Shown here: positions 21,993-30,567 of the stretch, in pieces
How positions within the stretch are numbered: position 1 is the stretch's first letter
How the letters are laid out: each line of letters opens with the position of its first letter
Origin: an uncultured Bacilli bacterium
Lineage (GTDB): Bacteria; Bacillota_I; Bacilli_A; RF39; UBA660
Reading direction: 5' to 3'
Assembly (NCBI GenBank): GCA_910586865.1
Contig: CAJUIY010000018.1
Span: 1 to 31,622, forward strand
DNA: 31,622 nt
The notes under the pieces: generated by a model
Databases searched by the model: none
What the model was told of the DNA's origin: nothing
What the model saw: only the letters and a program-made list of their open reading frames with translations
Position numbers and translations under genes: made by a program

Positions 21993-22462
21993 TAGTAAAT
22001 CCACCCTCCTTCTATCGCTTTCTTATAAAGTTTTTTCATACTACTCCACTGTACGATAAATAAATCAGAAAAAGGATATAGGAATTTACCAGTAACTGTT
22101 TTCGTATTGATATTAGCAAATGATTCAATATAAATCACTCTACTTCCAAATATTTTCCCAATCAAACACATTGGACCTGCCGTATGAGCTCCTGTTGTAA
22201 TAATATAATCAGGATGAATTTTTAGATAAAAATAAAGGCTTTTAAAACAATTATAAAGTAATTTAAAAGGATAACTTAAGAAATGATCTTTTGTCCCATA
22301 TACTAAAAAATTAACTTTATTAGGATATTTATCTAGTAAAGAAAGATTGGACTTTGTTTTTTCTGTGATGATATGATAATCATAATAATCAAACATTTTC
22401 TTTAACTGCATCATTTCTGATAAATGACCTCCTGTAGAGGATATAAATAATACTTTTTTCAT
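21992..22462 (-). CDS. Alg14/PssD-like membrane glycosyltransferase subunit
   Basis: This 156-residue protein is of the Alg14/PssD/EpsE group, which recruits the Alg13-type subunit to the membrane to form a two-part glycosyltransferase on a lipid-linked acceptor. The N-terminus has KKVLFISSTGGHLSEMMQ with the conserved GGH. IITTGAHTAGPMCLIGK and VIYIESFANI are both typical. It ends where the Alg13-like gene starts, in a TAATG overlap. It begins immediately after the stop of the GT4 gene. Stoichiometric production of the two subunits is implied. The donor sugar is unknown (often GlcA, Glc or Gal in Gram-positive capsule pathways). Confidence 0.92.
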   Translation of the reverse strand: MKKVLFISSTGGHLSEMMQLKKMFDYYDYHIITEKTKSNLSLLDKYPNKVNFLVYGTKDHFLSYPFKLLYNCFKSLYFYLKIHPDYIITTGAHTAGPMCLIGKIFGSRVIYIESFANINTKTVTGKFLYPFSDLFIVQWSSMKKLYKKAIEGGWIY

Positions 22463-23659
22463 CTATTTCACTTCTTTTTCTATGATATGATACCATAATG
22501 GAATAACTTCTTTTCCACTATATTTTTGAATACTTTTTCTAGCATTTTTTCCAATTCTTAACCTGGCTTCTTTATCATTCATCAAATCTTCTACTTTTTC
22601 GATATAAGCTCTCGCATTTCGGTTATGAATTAAATATCCATTATTGGTACTATCTATTAATTCTCTTGCCCCTTCTGCCGAAGAGAAAGCAACACAGGGA
22701 AGTCCATGACTCATGGCTTCTATTAAAACAATTCCAAAACTTTCGGTATAAGAAGTCATTAAATAAATTGAGGATTTGTGTAATAATTTATCGATATAGT
22801 CTTTACTTTGAAACCCATGTAGAGTAACTTTTCCTTCTAAATGATGCTCCTTAATATAGTTTTCTAAATTTTCTCTTTCAGGACCATCTCCTATGATATC
22901 TAAAGTCCAATCCGGATTATTTTTTTGTAAAGAATGATAAATCGAAAGTAAATCCATATATCCTTTTTCCTTCGATAATCGCCCTACTGAGATGAGTCTT
23001 TTTTCTTCTAAGGAAGATAAACGTTTTGGAATATAATCTAATACATTAGGAATATAGACACATTGACACTTTGTATTCATTAATTGTTTTTGATAAAATT
23101 GATATAAATCATTCGAAACTAATACAAAATAATCTAAATTTTTAGAACTTCTTACTACATCTACCGCATACTTTACATTATTATGATGATGGTTATGTTC
23201 CCATCCTATTTTTAAGACCTGATCTTTCGCATACTCTCCTAACCATTCATTTAAGAAAGTTCTACTAGAAATCATCACTTCCGCATCCGAACTAGTGATA
23301 TAAGAAATCATGGCTTTTGCTCTTTTTGGATACATTAAAAGTCCCCCAAAGGCGTCTTTGAAAAAGGTGATGAATTTTAATTTTAAAAAGTAATCCGTCA
23401 TTAATTTTTTGAAAAGTTTTAAAAAATGAAATCGAAATAATAATAGTTTATACTCTTCTACTTTTTTTGGTAGATTACTATCAATTAAATATTTTACTTT
23501 TACTCTACCATCCAAAGGATAAGCCGCTTCATCATATAACTTATAGATACAAGCAATTTCTACATCATAATCTTCACACAATAAATTAGCAAGAGCTGTT
23601 ATGGACTTCTCAATTCCTCCATATCCTAAATGTAGGGATAAAATAGATATCTTTTTCAT
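22463..23659 (-). CDS. GT4-family glycosyltransferase of a glycan operon
   Basis: This 398-residue GT-B enzyme has an N-terminal LHLGYGGIEKSITALANLL, an acceptor domain with WEHNHHHNN, and a donor domain with ISVGRLSKEKGY, DIIGDGPERENLENYI, and YTESFGIVLIEAMSHGLPCVAF. The last carries the conserved Glu pair of GT4. The frame opens at a GTG at 23668 that lies inside the ribosome site AGGTGG; the ATG at 23659 is well spaced and chosen. It is the first gene of the three-gene unit with the Alg14-like and Alg13-GtrA proteins. It is cytoplasmic or membrane-associated. The product is probably a surface polysaccharide or glycolipid. Confidence 0.9.
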   Translation of the reverse strand: MKKISILSLHLGYGGIEKSITALANLLCEDYDVEIACIYKLYDEAAYPLDGRVKVKYLIDSNLPKKVEEYKLLLFRFHFLKLFKKLMTDYFLKLKFITFFKDAFGGLLMYPKRAKAMISYITSSDAEVMISSRTFLNEWLGEYAKDQVLKIGWEHNHHHNNVKYAVDVVRSSKNLDYFVLVSNDLYQFYQKQLMNTKCQCVYIPNVLDYIPKRLSSLEEKRLISVGRLSKEKGYMDLLSIYHSLQKNNPDWTLDIIGDGPERENLENYIKEHHLEGKVTLHGFQSKDYIDKLLHKSSIYLMTSYTESFGIVLIEAMSHGLPCVAFSSAEGARELIDSTNNGYLIHNRNARAYIEKVEDLMNDKEARLRIGKNARKSIQKYSGKEVIPLWYHIIEKEVK

Positions 23660-23702
23660 AATTACCACCTATCATTAGTATAACATTAAATAAATGCAGA
23701 AT

Positions 23703-23742
23703 AAAAGAGAAATTCATGATTTCAAACAATTTCTCTTTCTTT
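23703..23742. terminator. Terminator at the end of the aldolase gene
   Basis: AAAGAGAAATT (23704-23714) is complementary to AATTTCTCTTT (23728-23738), followed by a T-run on the forward strand and TTTTATT on the reverse strand. It directly adjoins the stop codon of the aldolase gene and lies just upstream of the glycan operon. Confidence 0.7.
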
Positions 23743-23743
23743 T

Positions 23744-24628
23744 TTATGTAATGGATGCTTGATAGATTTCATCAATCGATTGAGATAACACTTTTTTAAA
23801 CTCTTCTTCTGTTTGATGAACCGTTAAGCCCTCTAGTAATGCTCGAGAGAAACTAGCAATCATATTGTGATTCTTAGCTAATTTTTGACAAGCTTCCATT
23901 CGTTGATATCCACCGGATAAAGCAACTACTCGTAAGACCTTTTCGTTTTTTGTATAATCTAGATAAAAATCATCTACTTCTGGAATCGTAAACTTAAACA
24001 TTACTTTCCAACTTTCATCCATCCTACTTAATTGTCTATCGATTTCTTCTTTCATTATTTTTTCACATGCAAACTTATCCATACTATGAATACTTACTTC
24101 TGGTTCGATAATAGGGATAAGACCTTTTTGGGCAATTATTTTTGCATAGAAAAACTGTTGTTCTATCACTTTTCGAATGCCTTCTTTATTAGGACTTTGA
24201 ATGACACTTCTCATTTTGGTTCCGAAAATCCCATTCTTTTTTGCTAACTCTAGTGTTTTCTCTAAATTTGGAATCTCTTTCATAAGACAAACGCCATCTT
24301 TTTCTTCTTCTAGCCCTTTATCTATTTTTAGAAAAGAAAGAATCCTTTTTTCTCCCCATAAATACTGAGCTGTTTTCATCCCCTTCATTTCCTTTTCCAT
24401 CGTCTGCTCAAATAAAATAACACCTACTATTTTTTCGCTGGTAACGGCCTCATTACATAAAACTCTTTCTCTCATAGTATGAATTAATTCAAACATTTCC
24501 TCTTCTGTTTGATATTCTTCTTCACCAATACCATATAATTTTAAGGTTTTTCCACTACTACCACCACTTTGATCAAGGGCAGCAATAAAACCTTTCTGAT
24601 TCTTTATCATCTTTAATTTTTCATCCAT
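23744..24628 (-). CDS. Fructose-bisphosphate aldolase, class I
   Basis: This enzyme splits fructose-1,6-bisphosphate into dihydroxyacetone phosphate and glyceraldehyde-3-phosphate through a Schiff base. The 294-residue length is typical of the bacterial class I type (FdaB, about 295). Marks are KGFIAALDQSGGSSGK at the N-terminus, the WKVMFKFTIPEV segment with the Schiff-base Lys, IIEPEVSI with the conserved Glu pair, and VALSGGYQRMEACQKL, the phosphate-binding stretch. There is no metal-binding class II motif. The start ATG follows AGGAAAG, and a possible TATAAT-like sequence lies in the 67-base gap before it. It is monocistronic with its own terminator. Confidence 0.94.
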   Translation of the reverse strand: MDEKLKMIKNQKGFIAALDQSGGSSGKTLKLYGIGEEEYQTEEEMFELIHTMRERVLCNEAVTSEKIVGVILFEQTMEKEMKGMKTAQYLWGEKRILSFLKIDKGLEEEKDGVCLMKEIPNLEKTLELAKKNGIFGTKMRSVIQSPNKEGIRKVIEQQFFYAKIIAQKGLIPIIEPEVSIHSMDKFACEKIMKEEIDRQLSRMDESWKVMFKFTIPEVDDFYLDYTKNEKVLRVVALSGGYQRMEACQKLAKNHNMIASFSRALLEGLTVHQTEEEFKKVLSQSIDEIYQASIT

Positions 24629-24695
24629 CCTACTTTCCTCCTATATTACTATTATACCATTATTTTCTAGGATACTCTATGAATTTTAGAAAACT

Positions 24696-25577
24696 TTATT
24701 CGGTCCTAACCTTAATGATATCGTCTTCTGTTATTTTTCCGATTAACAAAGAAGAAGAAACATCATGATTTTTTATGTTTTTCTGTACCTCTTCTTCAGA
24801 ATAATTTGCATAACAATACTTACACAAATGATAACAGGAGTTATAAGAACCTATATCCACCATGGAAACACAATGACAAGCTCTTGACTTCCACTTTTTT
24901 AAATTCGTCTTTCCAGTTAATTTATAGGCTAAATTAAAATCGATACAATCTTTTTTAATAAAACCATATTCTACTAAATTATGTTCTTCACAACAGGTTT
25001 GACAAGTAATACCATAACTTTTGGCAATCTTAGAAAAAGATTCTCCAATTTTTTGGTAGTCTTCCTCTTTGATTTCTCTTGCTTTTATAAACTTTCTATT
25101 TTTTCTCACATTTTTATAGTCATCCATAAAAGAAATAATCATATGCTTCGTATCCCCCTCTAACAACCGACATAATTTTTGAAAAGCTCTGATATGATAC
25201 TCTATGGTATACTTATCCGATAAAAAAATAGGGTCATACCGGATATAGATATTATCCTTTCCTATTTTTTTTGATATCTTTTTTACTGCCTCTATTATCT
25301 TCTTTTTATCATTCACGTTTTCTTCTATCTCTTTCTGATAAGGCGTTATCGTCACATGAAATACAATTGGTATCTTGATTTTATCAATTTCATCAACCAT
25401 TGGTATCGGGTTTTTGGTACAAAAAAGAATCAAATCCACATCTTTAAAATAGATTCGATTGACTAATTTTGGATAAAAAGGATTTCGAACATCAACAAAT
25501 CCTTCTTCTAATCGTTTCATAAACCAAGTAGTAAAAAAAGCAACAATATCACATCTTCCACTTACATTTAATATCAT
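24696..25577 (-). CDS. DUF1848 protein with a C-terminal Cys cluster
   Basis: This 293-residue protein matches DUF1848 by eye: a start motif SGRCDIVAFFTTWFMKRL (usually SRRTDIPAF), VRNPFYPKLV, DLILFCTKNPIPM, VFHVTITPY, and DPIFL. The last third carries Cys in QTCCEEHN, RACHCVSM, and CYHLCKYCYAN. The grouped Cys are consistent with binding an iron-sulfur cluster, and the barrel motifs resemble radical-SAM proteins. No activity has been assigned to the family as far as I know. It is 12 bases downstream of the MBL-fold gene and one gene from the CDF transporter, in one operon. The Cys in place of Thr in the first motif is a small oddity. Confidence 0.87.
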   Translation of the reverse strand: MILNVSGRCDIVAFFTTWFMKRLEEGFVDVRNPFYPKLVNRIYFKDVDLILFCTKNPIPMVDEIDKIKIPIVFHVTITPYQKEIEENVNDKKKIIEAVKKISKKIGKDNIYIRYDPIFLSDKYTIEYHIRAFQKLCRLLEGDTKHMIISFMDDYKNVRKNRKFIKAREIKEEDYQKIGESFSKIAKSYGITCQTCCEEHNLVEYGFIKKDCIDFNLAYKLTGKTNLKKWKSRACHCVSMVDIGSYNSCYHLCKYCYANYSEEEVQKNIKNHDVSSSLLIGKITEDDIIKVRTE

Positions 25578-25589
25578 TTTATCCCTATC

Positions 25590-26216
25590 TTAATAAAGAA
25601 TTTCACATTGAATACTAGAATCTAAAAGTTCTTTAAACTTCTGTGCATCTTCGTCACTTCCAACAATAGTTTTATAGTGAGTAGGTATTGCATAAGTTGG
25701 TTTGATTAAATTCGTAAGCATTGCCGCCTCTTTATAATCCATCGTATATTCCCCACCAATTGGTAACAATAAATAATCACATTTTACTTGCTTGTTTTCT
25801 AAATTTACATCCGTATCTCCTGTAATAAAATATTTATATTTACCAAGTTCCAATAAATAGCCTACGAAATTACTATCTTTTGGATGATAGAGTTTATTGA
25901 TATTATAAGAAGCAATAGTTTGAAACTTCATATCACTAACTTCATATCTACTATTTGGTTTTACAGAAACTATGGTATTTAAAAGATTCATACCCTCTAT
26001 TTTAGAAAGACAACTCTCTGGTAGAATAATAATGGTTTTCTCATTGATTACTTTTAAAATATCTTCTTCTGATAAATGATCATAATGATCATGAGTAAGA
26101 AAGAGAAAATCGGCATCTTTTTTCTCCTCACTAATTTGATAAGGATCAATATAAATGTTTTTCTCCTCAAAATTTATTTTTATGGATGAATGACAATTGA
26201 TTTTTATATTTTCCAT
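25590..26216 (-). CDS. Metallo-beta-lactamase-fold hydrolase (UlaG-like)
   Basis: This 208-residue protein has the metal-binding THDHYDHL motif (HxHxDH) at about residues 41-46, an N-terminal strand with NCHSSIKINF, and FITGDTDVNLE with the bridging Asp. A final TYAIPTHYKTIVG supplies the last His. This is the small UlaG/YtkL type of MBL hydrolase. The substrate is unknown. The start ATG is one base from the stop of the CDF transporter gene, so translation is likely coupled. It is in an operon with the DUF1848 gene. Confidence 0.92.
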   Translation of the reverse strand: MENIKINCHSSIKINFEEKNIYIDPYQISEEKKDADFLFLTHDHYDHLSEEDILKVINEKTIIILPESCLSKIEGMNLLNTIVSVKPNSRYEVSDMKFQTIASYNINKLYHPKDSNFVGYLLELGKYKYFITGDTDVNLENKQVKCDYLLLPIGGEYTMDYKEAAMLTNLIKPTYAIPTHYKTIVGSDEDAQKFKELLDSSIQCEILY

Positions 26217-26217
26217 A

Positions 26218-27105
26218 CTATACTCTCCTTTTTTTCTTTGGTACCTCTATTGGATTTACATGAATAACGGTTAGATAAACCTCATCAATATTACTGGCAA
26301 TTTCTTTTTCTAGATTATCCGCTATGGAATGACTATCGAAAGTAGATAGATTACCATCTACAAAAATAGTAAAAGAAATCTGATATTTATACCCCACTGG
26401 AGTAGAATTAAAGTGATCTACTTTTTTTATTTCCTTGTAAGCTTCAATAATTTGGAATACCTCTTCTTTTACCTCTGATTTAATCGATTTATCCATTAAA
26501 ACGTCATAGCTTTCCTTAAAGATTTTAATTGCTGTTAACAAAATCCAAATAGAAATAATCATTCCTACGATAGCATCTACGATATATATATTCACCAGTG
26601 AAAATAAACAAGATAGTAAGGTACATAAAGTAATGACACAATCATTTCTATGATCGATTGAATTGGCTCTGATTAATAGATTATTATGTTTTTTTGATAA
26701 TTTATTCGTGTAAAAGTAAAGAGAGAATTTTACCAAAATGGTTATGACACATACCATAATCAACCAAATAGAGAAAGTATATGCTTCTTGATGGATAAGG
26801 GATAACAAGGAAGATTGTAATGTCTTTAAGGACATTCCTAATATCACAATACTAATTAACATAGAATAAATATATTCGGCTTTCCCATGTCCTAAGTTAT
26901 GATCATCATCACTTGGTTTGGATGCTACCTTATTACCAATAAATGTCATAATGGAAGAAAATATATCTCCTGCACTATTAAAACTATCCGCAATCATTGC
27001 CTGGCTATTCGTAAAAAATCCTACTACTCCTTTGATAATTAACAAAAAAATGTTTCCAACAATTCCTAAAATACTAGCAATTTTAACACTTCGATAACGT
27101 TCCAT
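26218..27105 (-). CDS. Cation diffusion facilitator (CDF) transporter
   Basis: This 295-residue protein exports divalent metals (Zn, Fe, Mn or Co) in exchange for protons. It has six membrane spans and a cytoplasmic C-terminal domain. Metal-site marks are ADSFNSAGDIFSS (Asp pair of span 2), the HNLGHGKAEY loop, and RANSIDHRNDCVITL in span 5 with the His-Asp pair. The C-terminal domain has DHFNSTPVGYKYQISFTI and VIHVNP. The start ATG follows AAGGAG. The metal cannot be assigned from these motifs with confidence. It leads an operon with the MBL-fold and DUF1848 genes. No metalloregulator gene is close by. Confidence 0.93.
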   Translation of the reverse strand: MERYRSVKIASILGIVGNIFLLIIKGVVGFFTNSQAMIADSFNSAGDIFSSIMTFIGNKVASKPSDDDHNLGHGKAEYIYSMLISIVILGMSLKTLQSSLLSLIHQEAYTFSIWLIMVCVITILVKFSLYFYTNKLSKKHNNLLIRANSIDHRNDCVITLCTLLSCLFSLVNIYIVDAIVGMIISIWILLTAIKIFKESYDVLMDKSIKSEVKEEVFQIIEAYKEIKKVDHFNSTPVGYKYQISFTIFVDGNLSTFDSHSIADNLEKEIASNIDEVYLTVIHVNPIEVPKKKRRV

Positions 27106-27251
27106 ATGAAATCTCCTTCTTGTTCCTAAAAAAAGGATAAGTCTATTATATCTCTTTTTCCTAATTATGGCTACTGATTCGTTCCTTAGATGTAAACTAA
27201 CCTATAAAATCGAAAAAAAGAAAGCAGATTCTCTTCTTATCCTTATTCTTT

Positions 27252-28151
27252 TTATATATTTTTATAACGTTGTTCCTCTTTTTTCATTTTTATCATTTTC
27301 GTATACTTTTTAACTGTATCATCTGGTATATCACTAGCTAGTATCCTTTGTTCCATACTTTTTCGATTAAATGAAACAAGAATTTCCTCCATTTCAAAAC
27401 CATCCTCTTTCTCTCTTAAAATAAGGTAAGAGGCTTTATCTAATGGATCCTTTCCAAAAGCCATCGCTAAAGCTCTGATGGTATAAAAGTCGACTTTCTC
27501 CCCATATTCATGAGCTTTAAAATGCATATGTCCCTGAATAATGGCATCAAAGTAATCTACTTTTTTCCCATGAAAAAGAGGTTCTTGTAAAGCCGATAAA
27601 TATCCCTTCATTTTTGGATTATCTTTTCCATACTGTTTTAATTTTTTGTTTATTTCTTCTAGTTGTTCTCTGCTATTCGTATAAAAAAATTGACGATATG
27701 CCTTCTTATGTAAACTAAGATTTTCTTGGTATTGAAACACATTATTTTTATCAAAATCAAATCGCACATCATTTGCAAAATGACACAATCCTATTTTTTT
27801 ATCACCTAATGTTAGTTCAATAGAATGTGGATACTCCTCTATCATTTTTATTTCTTCCTCTTCTAGACAAAAAGAAGTCCAATTTTGACTTTTTATCTTT
27901 GCCTCATCAAAATAATAAAAAGGTTCGATTCCTAAAGTGGCATACTCTTCCGAATTTCCCTTAATGGATACTACTTTATTTTCTTTTAATAAATGGAGTA
28001 CTTCCTTTGGGCTTGGTCCAATTCCAATATTATCTCCTAAAGAGTAAATTTCTCTGATTCCTCTTTTTTTGATATCCAAAAGCACGGATTCTAAAGGTTC
28101 CAGCAATCCATGAATATCTGCCATAATAGCAATTTCTCTATTTGTCTTCAT
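27252..28151 (-). CDS. Calcineurin-like metallophosphoesterase
   Basis: This 299-residue protein has the dinuclear-metal phosphatase motifs in order: ADIHG at about residues 11-15, YSLGDNIGIGPSP, KGNSEEY (usually GNHD or GNHE, here Ser for His), LCHFAND and a final GHMHFKAH. The Ser replaces the His that acts as acid in typical members, so activity may be altered. The frame opens at a TTG (28157), but the ATG at 28151 is well placed after AAGGA, so it is preferred. It stands alone between the CDF operon and the HAD-fold gene. The substrate is unknown. Confidence 0.85.
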   Translation of the reverse strand: MKTNREIAIMADIHGLLEPLESVLLDIKKRGIREIYSLGDNIGIGPSPKEVLHLLKENKVVSIKGNSEEYATLGIEPFYYFDEAKIKSQNWTSFCLEEEEIKMIEEYPHSIELTLGDKKIGLCHFANDVRFDFDKNNVFQYQENLSLHKKAYRQFFYTNSREQLEEINKKLKQYGKDNPKMKGYLSALQEPLFHGKKVDYFDAIIQGHMHFKAHEYGEKVDFYTIRALAMAFGKDPLDKASYLILREKEDGFEMEEILVSFNRKSMEQRILASDIPDDTVKKYTKMIKMKKEEQRYKNI

Positions 28152-28223
28152 TTTCAATCCTTCTTTCTAACATTTTATTATTCATAGAAAAAACTTTCAT
28201 GATGATTTTTAAAAATAAGTTAT

Positions 28224-28826
28224 TTAGAAGCATGCTTCTTTCTTTTTTTTTACTATTTTTTTTGAATCGAATCCAAAAATTCCATTTTCTATGTCCTCTA
28301 AATTTTTCTCTAACTCGGAATCTAAAAATAAATTAGGAAACAATCTTCTAATTATTTCTTCAAAAGTTTCACTTCTATCGTATTCTGGAGGATAAAAACC
28401 TAACTTTCCATTTAGAATACGAAGTGTAGGATCTATATACTCAGAAACAAATCCATTGCTATATTCGATAAAAACTTGATGATCATATAAACGTTGCATA
28501 ACATAATCATCTTCAATAATTACAAATTCTTGTATTTCTGGATGATTCATCAAGTAAGCCTCTATTTCTAATTCCCTAGTCTCTTCTAACTTTCCATTTA
28601 CAAAAGGAGTATAATCATATATCTCTACTCCCATCTGTAATAATGGTTTGATATATTTTTGATAACAAAAAGATTTCTCTTTTCTCTTGTTAGAGGTTAC
28701 TACTATTTTGGCATCTGTTTTATCCATTATCTTCTTTATCTCATTTACAAATAATGGGTTTACAAAATCATCTGAATTTGTATTTTCATTGATAACACCA
28801 TCAAAATCTAAAAATATCACTTTCAT
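28224..28826 (-). CDS. HAD-fold protein of the Swiss-army-knife RNA-repair type
   Basis: This 200-residue protein has an N-terminal FLDFDGVIN with the nucleophilic Asp, a second motif VVTSNKRKE, and FVIIEDDYVM near residue 105, the acidic metal motif. The C-terminal part is charged and ends in a Lys-rich stretch (KKIVKKKKEACF). This arrangement fits HAD_SAK-type phosphatases found in RNA repair contexts. No ligase or kinase gene is adjacent, so the context does not confirm a repair role. The start ATG follows AGGTGG. It is close to the accessory stretch at the window's end. Confidence 0.8.
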   Translation of the reverse strand: MKVIFLDFDGVINENTNSDDFVNPLFVNEIKKIMDKTDAKIVVTSNKRKEKSFCYQKYIKPLLQMGVEIYDYTPFVNGKLEETRELEIEAYLMNHPEIQEFVIIEDDYVMQRLYDHQVFIEYSNGFVSEYIDPTLRILNGKLGFYPPEYDRSETFEEIIRRLFPNLFLDSELEKNLEDIENGIFGFDSKKIVKKKKEACF

Positions 28827-28859
28827 AAGAGTTTTACCACCTTTTATTAATCTGCAATC

Positions 28860-28963
28860 CTATTTTTCTTTTTCTAAATAATTAATAATATCCGTTCTCC
28901 TGTTTTGTTCTTTGCTAAACAACTTATGCTATCCTCTATCATTTTCAAATTCTCATCACTCAT
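28860..28963 (-). pseudogene. Possible frameshifted gene remnant
   Basis: In the gap 28827-29004, a frame from ATG at 28963 reads MSDENLKMIEDSISCLAKNK. A second frame continues with EQNRRTDIINYLEKEK and a stop at 28860. Joining them by one frameshift gives a plausible short helical tail. No family is recognised, and the evidence is only that both pieces look protein-like. It may be chance. Confidence 0.28.
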
Positions 28964-29004
28964 TTGTAACTTCTTCTTAATAAAAAATTGGTATTTCTGT
29001 AACT

Positions 29005-29766
29005 CTATTTTCTTGCTAAAAAAGCCATAAATTGTGGTAATTCTTTATTCTTTTGATAATAATTAATATCTTCTGCTTTTGTCTCTTCTATTGCACTTGA
29101 TTCAGTAAAATCTAAAATTTCAAAATTTGCCCTTCTTAAAAGCTTAAAATGAAAAGATGGAGAACCAACATAAAAAGACAATTTTTCCTTTACATCCCAA
29201 GAGAAGAAACTATGTGTGTATTCCTTAAAAGTATTATAATTTCCAAGCACTTCACTTTCATTATCATCTTTAGAACAACCAATTATTCGATACATCTTCC
29301 CATCTATTTCTTTATGAGCACTACTCCATCTTATTGGATGGCCAACCGAAAATAAAAACAATCCATCTTTTTTTAGTACTCGATATACTTCTTTATAAGT
29401 TTTATCTGGAGTAGAACTATAATGAATAGCTAAACTACTATAGACAAAATCAAAAGTATTTTCTTTGAATGAAAGACTATTCATATCACCCACTATAAAT
29501 TCTACATCAGGATGTGTCTTTTTAGCAATACGAATAAATTCTTTTGATAAATCCATTCCCACTAAATTTTTCCTATCTGCTCCAAACATTTCTAAAAGAT
29601 TACATTCTTCTCCTGTTCCACATCCCAACATTAATATCTTCTTATTTTTTAGATTAGGCATCATACTTTTCATCATCGGTTTTTCTACAAAACGATGAGA
29701 TGGCATCATACCATTTAGTAGTCTTTCTTGTCTTTCTTTTGCATACTTATCATAATCATTTTTCAT
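29005..29766 (-). CDS. Class I SAM-dependent methyltransferase
   Basis: This 253-residue protein has a SAM-binding motif MLGCGTGEECNLLE, the acidic VGMDLSKEFI, FIVGDMNSLSF, and FDFVYSSLAIHYSS, with the helix following. The start at 29766 sits behind GAGGGAGATTCG and gives MKNDYDKYAKERQERLL. An upstream ATG (29868) in the same frame lies in the eroded Fic gene in a different reading frame and is not used. The start codon overlaps (ATGA) the final stop of the Fic remnant, so it probably shares its promoter. The substrate is unknown; the Met/Tyr-rich ubiE-like core is not specific. Confidence 0.88.
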   Translation of the reverse strand: MKNDYDKYAKERQERLLNGMMPSHRFVEKPMMKSMMPNLKNKKILMLGCGTGEECNLLEMFGADRKNLVGMDLSKEFIRIAKKTHPDVEFIVGDMNSLSFKENTFDFVYSSLAIHYSSTPDKTYKEVYRVLKKDGLFLFSVGHPIRWSSAHKEIDGKMYRIIGCSKDDNESEVLGNYNTFKEYTHSFFSWDVKEKLSFYVGSPSFHFKLLRRANFEILDFTESSAIEETKAEDINYYQKNKELPQFMAFLARK

Positions 29767-30199
29767 TTTCGAATCTCCCTCTTTCCATTTTTGTTTTTTT
29801 CTAACTGATTTGATAGTCCATCTAATTCTTCTCTCATCTGACTTTCCATAGGAAATTGTGGTTTCCATTTTGTACCACCTATATTTACAAGTGTAGTTCT
29901 AATTCTTGATCTAGTACTAATTTATCAGTGACCAATTTATGAATATGGCATAAAGTATTATAATCATATTCCATATTTTCATTTTCTAAAATCAATTGCT
30001 AAGCATATTTTAAATTATTTATTGCAATGATTTTATCTACTGTAAGTCCATTTACAACACCACCATCATAAATGATTTGGGTTTCAGGATATGTTACTCC
30101 AATTCCCTCTAAATTAGCACTTTTCCATATATAATCTACTATATTTCTTTTCACAATAAATACATTTTGTTATCTTGTTAAATTATATTTATTATTCAT
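29763..30199 (-). pseudogene. Broken Fic (AMP-transferase-family) gene, N-terminal part
   Basis: A good ribosome site (AGGAGG) precedes an ATG at 30199. Reading on, MNNKYNLTR is followed by TAA where Glu is expected, then QNVFIVKRNIVDYIWKSANL, VTYPETQIIYDGG and GLTVDKIIAINNLKYA. A TAG then stands where Trp is expected, followed by QLILENENM and LVTDKLVLDQEL. A frameshift moves to RTTLVNIGGTKWKPQFPMES, and the frame ends at 29763. This is the N-terminal region of Fic-domain proteins of the filamentation-induced group. The catalytic HPFxxGNGR part is absent. Two nonsense changes and one frameshift make it non-functional. Its promoter still looks intact. Confidence 0.72.
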
Positions 30200-30251
30200 C
30201 TTTAGTACCTCCTTTTTACAATATACTAACTGTTGCTTTCTAATTTATTAC

Positions 30252-30281
30252 ATTATACCATACGGAAGATATTGTCCTCAA
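30252..30281 (-). promoter_or_regulatory. Promoter of the eroded Fic gene and methyltransferase
   Basis: On the reverse strand TTGAGG (complement of 30276-30281), 18 bases, TATAAT (complement of 30252-30257), preceded by TGG. It lies about 53 bases ahead of the Fic start codon. It probably now serves the methyltransferase. Confidence 0.6.
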
Positions 30282-30290
30282 CCTAACATT

Positions 30291-30322
30291 CAAAAAAAGC
30301 AAACCTCCTTGAAATAGTTTGC
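30291..30322 (-). terminator. Rho-independent terminator upstream of the Fic remnant
   Basis: On the reverse strand GCAAAC pairs with GTTTGC over a 12-base loop and is followed by seven T. It ends whatever is transcribed from 30323 onward, so the HsdR remnant and the Fic/methyltransferase unit are separate. Confidence 0.75.
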
Positions 30323-30567
30323 CAAAGCAGTATAATAACTGTTACGTAATCTAAGTCACAATCTAATTAATTAAAACGGTCTAGCTCGTATGTAGTCTAT
30401 GCTACTAATTTACAATATGCATAACTACCAGAAGGTTTGTAAGGAACAAAGATGAATTTGTAAAAAATATATAGAACCGAAAAAAGAAAGAATGGGTTCC
30501 TATTTTTATAATTATCAAATCATTAAAAAATGACATACTCCTTATCTATAAATATGATTATATGATT
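30323..30567. other. Non-coding stretch between two gene remnants
   Basis: About 245 bases without an open frame of note on either strand. A reverse-strand fragment reads FVPYKPSGSYAYCKLVA then stops, which might be the end of a lost gene, but no family fits. No tRNA, repeat or attachment site was seen. Confidence 0.4.

Noticed and set aside
27106..27251. Metal riboswitch ahead of the CDF transporter
   Set aside because: The leader is AT-rich without recognisable conserved core elements, and only a weak -10-like TATAAT was visible.
29767..29868. 34-codon extension of the methyltransferase (METTISYG...)
   Set aside because: This frame crosses the remnant Fic gene out of its reading frame and lacks a ribosome site. 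The ATG at 29766 has one.
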